From the NCBI GenBank assembly GCA_029378245.1, contig JARKIF010000007.1, forward strand, positions 372,001 to 436,000: a DNA stretch of 64,000 nucleotides. The letters are read 5' to 3'. Shown piece after piece: positions 55,702 to 64,000 of this stretch. How positions within the stretch are numbered: the stretch's first letter is position 1; every line of letters starts with the position of its first letter. A program made the position numbers and the translations under genes. The DNA is from Roridomyces roridus. Its lineage: Eukaryota > Basidiomycota > Agaricomycetes > Agaricales > Mycenaceae. Below the pieces are notes generated by a model that saw nothing but the letters and a program-made list of their open reading frames with translations, was not told where the DNA came from and did no database searches.

Positions 55702-57352
55702 TCAGACCGTCGGTACGTAAATTCCATCCCAGCATCTAAACCCAACATCCTTCGGCGTCACCGTGTCATTGCAGATCACCGTTGGCAGCTCTAGTGGCAA
55801 GCGATCGGGAACAACAAATATTTCCCTCGCAGAAATTGTCTCGACAGTCCCCGCATAAAAATCTTCAAAGATGATCGACTGCGAGCCATCTGCACCAGGG
55901 ACGTAGTACCTAAAGAAATTAGATGGTTGGTAAATCAGGAGTGAGAAACACACCAGCATGGGTCGGATATGCAAGACCCGTCACCTGGGTTCTGCGAATT
56001 GATTGTCCCCGCAAAGTTGGAAAACGACATGCCATCGATTTCAACAGAGGTATTGGAAGGCGGTGGTGGCGGCTGGCTCTGGTCGAAATAGCTGGTAGTG
56101 CTTGAACAGAAAAAACTCGAGAAGACCAAATTGAACATACTTCTGGGTCACATAAATCGGGAACGTCACATTTTCGACGATGATATTTCGGTATACGATG
56201 TTGCTGGCAAGTCCTGTATCACCTCCGGTCGATCTAAAGACATCAGTTCTGCGTCAAGGCCAGCCCCATTCAACTCACTTGTATCGAGCTCCGTACAGGG
56301 AGTCCTTAAAAGTCACGTCCTCGACGAGTATGTTCGAGACTCCGACAGTTCCACCGCCCTTTGCGGCGACAGATACGCCATGTGAGCCGATACAGGTGAG
56401 AGCTTTAGCGTGAAAGTTGCTGCAGGGAGATCCAATAGCAATGCAGTCGTCTCCGTTTGAAACTTGCGAGTTCATTATACTGTTCCCGTCGCCACCCACT
56501 AGGTTCATTCAGGTCCTGTACTTTGCAACCGACAGACAGTCACATACCATCGAATCCATCCCTGTGAATCTTTCAATTTTATCGCCCGAACACACAAAGA
56601 AAATCATACGTGTTGAACGGAAACGCGGGTGTAGAAGATTGAGCATCGATTATAACACCTCGGATCGCATTTCCACTGCCCGCAATGTTGAAACTTTTGC
56701 CAACGGGTTTGCTGATGGTGAGATTGGCAATACTGCCATTACTGCATAGCAAGTAAGACGCTGAGAACAACGATGACACTACTTACTTGGCCCTCCATGA
56801 GAATAAAAGTGGACGCGACGTCTGCTGCCCTGCATCCCACCATGCCTGACAGGAATTATTTCGACTTGATCCAAGGAAAAGAAGCACCATACCTGCCCGT
56901 AGCTGCGGATAATACCACCAGTCTTTCGCGCGTCGACCGTCTCTGGGCCGACAAACGATACACCCGGTCCCGTAGAGCTAACCGCAAACCACCCAGATCT
57001 GTAGAATTTACCGGTCACGCCTGCCTGAACTTGTGTGATATTCGCGGGAAGGTTGATATTGCCCAGAATTTGGACGGTAACGTCCTGTCCCAAGGTGAAC
57101 TGAACCGGCGTAAAACTAGAGCCGAGTTAGCCAATGCGAGATCTAGTCGAGGGCTCACCAATTATACTCTACACCAGATTGGAACAGAATAGTAGCATTA
57201 TCGGTGCAACTCTGGACGGCAGCGACTATGCTGGGAGAATCGTCGGCATCTGGACTGTGCACGACGGTGCACGTTGGTCGCGGTGGCGCTGTTGCCGTCC
57301 CAGTCGCAGCCGACGCGACGCTGGCCAAACAGAATATAAGCAGGAATTGCAT
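55702..57352 (-). CDS. Secreted glycoside hydrolase family 28 (pectinase type)
   Basis: Hydrolyses pectic polysaccharides outside the cell. The signal peptide MQFLLIFCLASVASA is followed by a parallel beta-helix protein in about seven exons. GH28 motifs: DGFD near 56530, NGDDCIAIGS (catalytic Asp pair), GSHGVSVAAKGGG (catalytic His) and the ARYKS segment corresponding to RIK. The pattern SNILVEDVTFKD...SNIVYRNIIVENVTFPIYVT QKY is typical. The C-terminus is GFRCWDGIYVPTV. First intron at about 57115-57159. Whether it acts on polygalacturonan, rhamnogalacturonan or xylogalacturonan cannot be told from the motifs. The DxD-type first motif lacks the usual NT before DG, which hints at a branch other than classical endopolygalacturonase. 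Confidence 0.88.
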
Positions 57353-57847
57353 CGGAGAATCTCGAGTTCCAGCTCACAGGGTTTATATACTTTGGCGGCC
57401 CGGTCCCTTTGGGTCACCAGACTCGACGCGTCCGAAGCAATGCTGCCGATGGCCCTGGCGATGCGTGCAGTACTAAGGCTCATAGGGAGAGAAACGAATC
57501 CAGATTGAGACACAGGGGGCAAACCCCGTGGCACTTTACCACGGGGCATCCGCATGGCCTACGTCACGGCGTTCGACACGGCGTTCGACACGGCCTTTGA
57601 CAGAGCATCCGACATGAGTCCGGCCCGGCAATGGTGTGAGACGTGTGATGAGTGATTTTTATTGCACGGCTTTCTTGCCGGATCATTACGATTATCTCAT
57701 GTCAACGCTTGTCAACGGGCTCCAAGCCGAGCCTTCTGTATAAGTAGTGACCCAGCCCACTATGCTATGGAGCATGGTTCGGGCTAGCTCATGGCGAAGC
57801 TACCACTGAGATATCATAAACATATACTTCATACAAATTATAAATAA
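57353..57847. other. Upstream region of GH28, near a transposon end
   Basis: 495 bp. It contains a short tandem repeat GCGTTCGACACG (57567-57600) and, at 57759, CACTATGCTATGGAGCATGG, discussed as a possible transposon end. No supported gene. Confidence 0.4.
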
Positions 57848-60800
57848 CTATTTATGACCACGATTCAGCGCCCAACAGACGACCATGAACCGTTTCTTCA
57901 CATCATCGTAGGTTTGTGAAGGCCGTGTCCAAGCGGCCAGGTGGGTAATTACATGCTTTTGTTCAATAACTATCAGGGTTTTGTATGGTTCAATTTCCAC
58001 TAGGGAAGTCATCATCCGAGGGAAGTCATCGTATGGTGTTGGAACGTTGATTGAACGGTGGGGTGCCACAAAGATGAATTTTCGCAGAAACCCATTCAGT
58101 GGTATCTCCAAGATAGATCGAATGACACCTGTGATTCTACCCTCCTCGGAGTTTGGTCTTTCGAATTGAATCAGACTATTTGACCTGTGTGAGGAACTGC
58201 AACTGTAAGTGCGTCCATTCTCGTGGTATTCCCTGAGCTTCTTCGCTCTTGGCGGTAAAATTTGAGATCGATATTCTGGATCAGGACAGCTAAGCCAACT
58301 GATGCTGACTTCCCCTGAAGCATTCAGATAGCTTTGGATTGCTTTGTACTCCTTTGGTGACATGCTTCGTGCTTTGGCAAGGTACTTTGCAATCTCCAAC
58401 TCACTGAGCTCCTTTGGCTTCTTTGGCTTTGTGGTATCTTTCTTATCCAAGATTTCTGCAAAAGACTCCAGAATTGGATCTTGAAATTCGGAATTATGCA
58501 GATATGCAAGTAGCCGGCATCGGCGAGTCATCTGGCGCAGCATGGTGAAATCCATGTCATCTGAGTAGTCTGTGTCAGAACACTTCTTGTTGGGAACAAT
58601 GGATACTTACATTGATGTCTATTTGTCTTGATACGTTGAAGTCTGCCATTCATTCTTTCACCCCAGAACTCGCTGATTCCTGCCATTGGGCCCCAAAATT
58701 TGAGCAGTAGCTCATTGTGCATTGCATAGTGAAAGTTGGGAGGCTCTGGACAATCTGGAAATATTTTTTGAACATGTTTGCGGTATGAAACATAGTGCTC
58801 TGTGAAGGATTCTGCCTCTGTGTCTGATGTTTCGAAGGATGAGATGATATTGGTGCAAGCATTGAGATCAACAAATCCTTGCAGCATGCTGGCATTTGTG
58901 GTTTCATTTTCTGTCGGGGACAGTTCTGGCATGACAAGTGGGAGAATCACAGCAAATAGGGTGAAATACTGCTCGGCCTTGAGTTTTCCGTGCTTTGCCT
59001 CTCCAAGATTGTTAGGTAATCGAGTGACCCAGGTTGGCAAGGAGACTTCCGTGATACAAGTTCGGATCTTGGCCAACACCTCTGGCTCAAGCTTGAAGTT
59101 CCCGTATACAGCATCACCGTACTCGGTTTCATCATCTGAGTCATCCAGGTCCATATCCTCCCAATCCTCTTCCTCTTCCTCATCCTCAGGATCCACAGAG
59201 CTTGGAACTGGAGTTCCGGAGCCACTTGAGGCTGCCAGGGATTCACGTAGGCTTTCAATTTCAGGGTCTGTCATCCTGTCATCTGCCAAACTTCCAAGTT
59301 CGGATCGGACTTCAGATTGGTCGCGTTCATCAAATTTCTCCAAGTCTTCTGTCTCCATCAACTGTTTGGCTTTTGGCAGTGATCTCCCAATGCCCCACAA
59401 GGAACGGAGCTGGAACTGAAGCACACCCTCCAGCCAGTTGTGCATAAATCCAAGAATAATGTACCGGACTGGGTTCCAGTACCACAATCCATACAAGGAG
59501 CAGGGGCGCACACCTGTTTCTGTGGCTTTCTTGTTGCGGTCTTTGAGTGTGGTTTCTTTCTTCCACTCATCGGCGTGTTTTCGCACCTGTTCTGCAGTTC
59601 TGTATTCCCAGAGGTGGTGATCCAAACGATGATTTTCAGCTCTTGTCAGCAAGCAGAATGAGCAGTACAGGTTTGCAGCATGGGAGAGAAAGCCGCCAGC
59701 CTCACGTGCAGCTGGAAGATCTGCAATGAGAGGTATGATCCGTGTTTGGACATTTACACCTCCTGGATGGTAGTGAGTCACCACACGCCTGCCAGGGGGT
59801 TCATAGCTTAGTATTGTCTTGATGATTGGATCCAGTAAATGAGTGAGTAGGACTGCATCTGGCTTTGATGGAGATGGGAGTAGCCCCACAATAAAGAGAT
59901 TTTCTGGCAAGTAGCGAACTTCAGGTGGCAAGTTCATACAGCACAAGATGACCGCTCCACAAGAGACAGTTTTGCCTGTTGCATTTTATGTAAGAGACCG
60001 GAATAAACTAATTATCTGTAACGTTTACGCACCAGCAATTTTATTTCCATAAGGATTGAACCAATCAATGTAGAGCCCAAACACCAGATTATATTTGTTG
60101 GACAAATAATCCTCGAGTGAATGCCATGCCCGGCTATCCCTCAGATCATTTATTGGGTCGCCTGGGTGTAGTTCTGTTCGATTCACTGCTGTCCCCAAGT
60201 GATCTTCAATGGCACGTTGAGACAGGAAAAATTCCAGCCATGACTCGAACTTCTGAGTATTGAACATGGTGTGCGGGACACTCTTGGGGCCTTTTCTGGT
60301 TTGTCTTTGGCGGCGCAAATCTGTGTTACATGCCCGTGCTGCTTTGGACCGCTTGAAGGAGCAACGGGCTGGGAGTTCTGTTACAGTTCCCTGATAGACA
60401 GTATAGCATTTGGGACAGCAGATTGTCCGGTCAATTTCTGGCTCCAGTTTGTAGCGTTTGTGAGCTGTGCGAATGTCTGAAGGTATCTTGACTGTCGGAA
60501 GCTGTACAGAGACTCCTTGAGCAACCAGAGAGGCCTGAACCACCTGTAGAGTGACCGCAATGATGAACTGAAAAGCCTTCAAGACAATGTTGACTGTGTC
60601 ACGGCTGACACCAGCCCCTGTATGTAGCCAGATAGCAAGCAAGCAACAGAGCTGAATAATAGTTGCAAATGGGTCAGCAGCATCTTCTGTTTCATCTGCG
60701 CCTCCATCCGGACTGGGTGGATCTGTAACAACATTCCAGGATCTGTGTAGGGAGATATGGATGCGCTCACTAGCAGCAGGCCCGTCATTTTCTGAAGTGT

Positions 60801-61034
60801 GTCAGATCAAAATCCATCCAGACGACAGGACTTACCAGAATGCTCGTCACTTGTGTCATCCAGCTCCTCAGGAGGTGGCTCATTTCTTTTTTTCCGTCGA
60901 CGGGAACCCCCACGCATATGCCACTTTCGAGTGTCCGGATGAACCCGCTTGCCTGGCTGCACCGTTCCGTCGATCACGACAGTATGCTTTCTGCACCTGG
61001 GGCAGACACAAACGGCGGTAATTTTGAGAGGCAT
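57848..61034 (-). CDS. Tnp2/CACTA-type transposase, apparently intact
   Basis: Large gene starting at 61034 with a zinc-binding-like segment ([17 protein letters not shown]). Then come a second Cys pair ([13 protein letters not shown]), [13 protein letters not shown], and the Tnp2 core: [80 protein letters not shown]. After an acidic Ser-rich insert come [36 protein letters not shown] and [29 protein letters not shown]. Exon joins checked at about 60795-60833, 59975-60030 and 58570-58611 are in phase, and no internal stop was seen. The family is that of plant En/Spm TnpD (Tnp2, Transposase_21). Potentially autonomous; the TIRs are uncertain. Confidence 0.82.
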
Positions 61035-61600
61035 GCTACGGGGGAAAGGAAGAACAATGATGACCAGTGGCAGTATATATGTAAGAGAGCGTATCAGGCA
61101 TCTATCAAGCCTTGACAGCCAGCGGCAGTTGTCGTGTGAACTCCTGAGATCTATCACTAGGAAGAACTGTCAGTTGCCAGACAATGAGTTGAAAGGATCT
61201 GATGTTTCGATGCCAGGAGTCAAGAACTGTGGTCATGACATCAATCAAATTCGAGAAATTACTTACACTTCCATTCCTAGCAATCTGATTGCATGGGTTG
61301 GCTGGTCTCTTACTTCCATCGTGCCTACAGCATATTGGTTCAACACCGGCTGCTCATTTAAGTTTCTGGTCAACAGCTCAACCTTGGTGGTTGTAAACTT
61401 GTATTTCTGCTCGGAAGGCGAATAATTTTATGATCATCCTTTGGGGTCGCACAACAAGTAAAGCATAGGAGGCATAGTGCATATACAAAACATCATAGTA
61501 CATAGAGGCATATGTGTGAATACAGACAATCACGAACCGCGCATCAAACAGAAAAAACCAACAATTCAAAACCGTCCAAGATCAACCTCCCTCCCGTCAC
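61035..61600. other. 5' side of the Tnp2 element / 3' side of next gene
   Basis: 566 bp without a supported gene. It should contain the outer end of the transposon. A GCATAGTG at 61471-61478 is the inverse of CACTATGC at 57759 on the other side, but flanking duplications were not seen. Confidence 0.35.
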
Positions 61601-63318
61601 TCAATCCTCCATATCACCCCCATCCGCACGCTGAGGTTCCTCCTCGTCCGAAGTATCATCGAGATCAGTGGGCTCACCATCCTCCTCAGCCTGTTTATCC
61701 TCCGCCTCAAATGCAGCAAGCTCTTCGGCGGTGGGGAGATTGTACAGCTTGAGGACATCGTTGCCGTACTTCACCATGAAATCCTTCTTTCCCATTTTCG
61801 CCCAGTCGCTGTGATGCTCGTTGGTGCAGTACTGCGGAAGCGGAAATGCGACCCCGGTTTTCGCATACTTGGCCCTCTCGCGAGGATCAAGCTTGTTGAA
61901 GAACTCAGGGTCAAAATAGTCGATGGGAATGCCCTCGGGGAGGATGCGGGAAAGGCGAGAGGTTTTAGAGGTATCTGGGTGGAGTTTGCGGTCTTCAGGC
62001 TCTCTGGAATGAACATTAAGCAAGTCGAAAAATTCGTAATCCAAAGGACATGCCGTGCGCCGGGAGTTCGACCGAGTGGCTCCTTAATCTTTGCATCGAT
62101 TGTGTCGTAGAAAGCCCCCAAAATCACATTCCGACCACTCTTCGGGAACTTGAGGAGCCCGCGCTTCTTGCGGGAATCACCTCCGGGTACGCGCTCATCA
62201 TCCGAATGAGTGGCCTCCTCGTTGGCCATCCGCAGAATGGGCTTGCGGTAGCCAAGTTGCTTGACTTTCTGGTAGCGCGCATCTGAACGCTGTCATGATT
62301 CAATGTCAGTGAAAAAAGTATGGGTTGACGAAATTGGACATTACCCGGGCACGGCGCTTCACCGCATTCTGCCGTTGATGCGCCAGGGCGAGGCTGCCGG
62401 GGGTGTTGAACTCCTTGTGGCTGTTTCCCTTGATCGTGCCATACACGAAGTTGTCGTACATTTCTGACAAAAGGTGATAGTCGGTAGCAACATTGACTGA
62501 TACTTCGAGTGCGCTGAACCCATGCCATTGGGCGATATTGCTGAAAGTTGAAACGGCGATATGGCGATGAAGCACATTGTATGTCGATTGGAGAGGGCCG
62601 AAGACATCTGGGTGGAACGTTTTGAGTCCCGCCTTTGAGACCGCTCCGTAGAAAAATGAAATGTGCTCAGCTGGGATTTCAGCAATATCGCGTGCAATAT
62701 TGCCGTATTCGCCTGCTGCACCGTCACCGTCAGCGACAACCTTCGCCTCCTTGAGGAGGCGTTTGGCGCGCTTCAATGCGTCCGCATTTGGCTGCCTCGC
62801 CACATCGACAAGGCTCCTCACGTGCGCCTCCATATCATCGTCGCCATCGAAGCGTTTGTCGTAGTGGTCGATGAAATCATCTGCCGGCGTCAAGACGGCG
62901 TCGGCGGTGAACAGACTACAGGCCATGCGAATGTGGCGCTGAAATGCGCGCTGGGCTTTGTCAGTCTCGTGCGGCAGTGGAAGCTTTGATCACACACCTG
63001 AGTGGCCTTTGCAAATTCGGGAACATTATCTGGTGCAATCCCATGCTGCTTGCGACGAGTCTTGGGTTTCGGGTCCGCGTTTGCTGCAGTGGGAGCCCCA
63101 GCGGCTTCACTCCCGCCACTCGAGCCCGCCGCTGCGCCACTCGCACCTGCCGCCCCGGTAGCCGCACCTGCAGTCCCGCTGGCAGTGCCTGCAGCTCCTC
63201 CACCTGCAGCACCAGAGCCACTAGCAGGCACAGAGGTCGTTCCCCGCGTAAACTTGCTGCGGGCTTTCTTGGTCTTCAAGGTGACGTTATTGGTGCTACC
63301 CTTGCGTTTTGGGGGCAT
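61601..63318 (-). CDS. Lineage-specific hypothetical protein
   Basis: Starts MPPKRKGSTNNVTLKTKKAR (basic, nuclear-signal-like), followed by an Ala/Gly/Ser-rich low-complexity stretch of about 50 residues. A long ordered region comes next: FIDHYDKRFDGDDDMEAHVR, AEHISFFYGAVSKAGLKTFH PDVFGPLQSTYNVLHRHIAV, WHGFSALEVSVNVATDYHLL SEMYDNFVYG, SLALAHQRQNAVKRRARVMS. An Arg/Lys-rich part and an acidic tail (DLDDTSDEEEPQRADGGDMED) close the protein. Introns lie near 62945-62998, 62285-62345 and 62005-62085. No known domain was recognised; it may be a repeated, transposon-associated family or a nuclear protein. The open frame is convincing. Confidence 0.65.
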
Positions 63319-63724
63319 AGTGGTGATGTAGTAGTCAAATTAGAGTCGAAGAATGGGGGTGTGGGCCTCTGAGACCAGGAGACAGAATGAAAGTGGAAGA
63401 CAAAGGGACCCGGAGGCAATAAAATTAGATAAGATGCACGTACATCGTGTTTCGGTCAGGCACGTTGACGCGCGGCGTCACGGTCCGAGTTTGCGCGGTT
63501 TATGCTCACCGTTTGAACCCTGCGTGAGCCGAAGCAATAAATATTCGGGGGCTGGCAAGGGATCCGAGAGGGTAATGGTAACTTGTTCCTTATATCCCGT
63601 GCCCGCCGCCGAAAGACAGGTAGACGGCGGGTGCTGTGGAGAGCGTGAGACGAGAACACTCATTTCCAATGTATGTAGATGAGAGCCTAGAGAAGAGTCG
63701 GGCACGAGAGGGAAGCTCAAAAAA

Positions 63725-64000
63725 TCAAACACCAGGGAGGGAAAGGCGGGAAACAAGTGTGGTTTCGGTCACTACACACAATATGTACAAGATAGCTAGA
63801 CATGTAAGTAGGGCAACAAAGGCAATGGAAAATTGCTCACCGAGTCCCCAATGTGTCCAGCACACTGTCCCTACATCCTCAACCCCAGTCCAGCAGAGAA
63901 TCCCGAGCCCTTCGCAATGCACAGTGGTTGGGAGTTTGGTGCGGATGGCCAAGCAAAGCGTAGACATGAACGGGCTGTTGCACGAGGGGAGCTTCAACAG
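63725..64000 (-). CDS. Gene fragment cut by the right edge
   Basis: Minus-strand frame entering from beyond the window: LKLPSCNSPFMSTLCLAIRT KLPTTVHCEGLGILCWTGVE DVGTVCWTHWGL. It is followed by a possible GTGAGC...GTCTAG intron at about 63797-63844, with a hydrophobic continuation if unspliced. Cys/Trp-rich. Too little remains to assign a family. Confidence 0.3.
   Translation of the reverse strand: MLKLPSCNSPFMSTLCLAIRTKLPTTVHCEGLGILCWTGVEDVGTVCWTHWGLGEQFSIAFVALLTCLAILYILCVVTETTLVSRLSLPGV

Overview
The window comes from the nuclear genome of a basidiomycete fungus, most likely an Agaricomycete. The basis is very compact genes cut by many introns of about 45-55 bp, an ERK-type pheromone-response MAP kinase, Tnp2/CACTA-type transposase genes of the large basidiomycete kind, a GH28 pectinase, an F-box/leucine-rich protein and an intron-containing tRNA-Asp. 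The species cannot be named from the sequence. Nothing bacterial, plasmid-like or viral was seen.

Layout. 1-17 kb is repeat-rich and gene-poor. It holds a partial unknown gene (1-948), a decayed ubiquitin-protease-like gene with a proline-rich tandem repeat (about 1.5-2.7 kb), a spliceable but C-terminally truncated SPO11/TopoVI-A gene (2.85-4.08 kb) that ends in a probable transposon insertion, small unknown genes, and four non-autonomous DNA elements, one with a perfect 8-bp target duplication. 17.3-20 kb has two divergent lineage-specific genes of unknown function. 20.1-24.3 kb is an apparently intact transposase-like gene.

25-57 kb is a dense block of housekeeping and regulatory genes: FCP1 (RNA polymerase II CTD phosphatase), COQ8 (ubiquinone synthesis kinase), SMD1 (spliceosomal Sm protein), a Fus3/Kss1-type MAPK, LNP1 (ER junction protein), an RNA-silencing RNA-dependent RNA polymerase, a ferric reductase, a tandem CCCH zinc-finger protein, tRNA-Asp(GTC), a glyoxylate/hydroxypyruvate reductase, a multi-pass membrane protein, SYM1/Mpv17, an AIF/AMID-like oxidoreductase, the TUP1 corepressor, an F-box-like protein and a GH28 enzyme. 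These are unrelated core genes packed tightly, not one pathway. 57.8-61 kb is a Tnp2/CACTA transposase gene that appears intact. The window ends with a lineage-specific gene (61.6-63.3 kb) and a gene cut by the right edge.

Exon structures marked as resolved were worked out by hand from GT/GC-AG sites, protein conservation and phase matching. For SPO11, the 17.4-18.8 kb gene, the 19-20 kb gene, FCP1, COQ8, SMD1, MAPK, LNP1, the hydroxypyruvate reductase and SYM1, the exon lengths sum to a whole number of codons. Untranslated regions were not determined.

The most striking item is the SPO11 gene. Its ten exons join in phase through the active-site tyrosine and the TOPRIM glutamate and DxD motifs. 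The frame then runs into foreign sequence exactly at one of two 11-bp direct repeats 700 bp apart, so about the last 100 residues of the family are missing.
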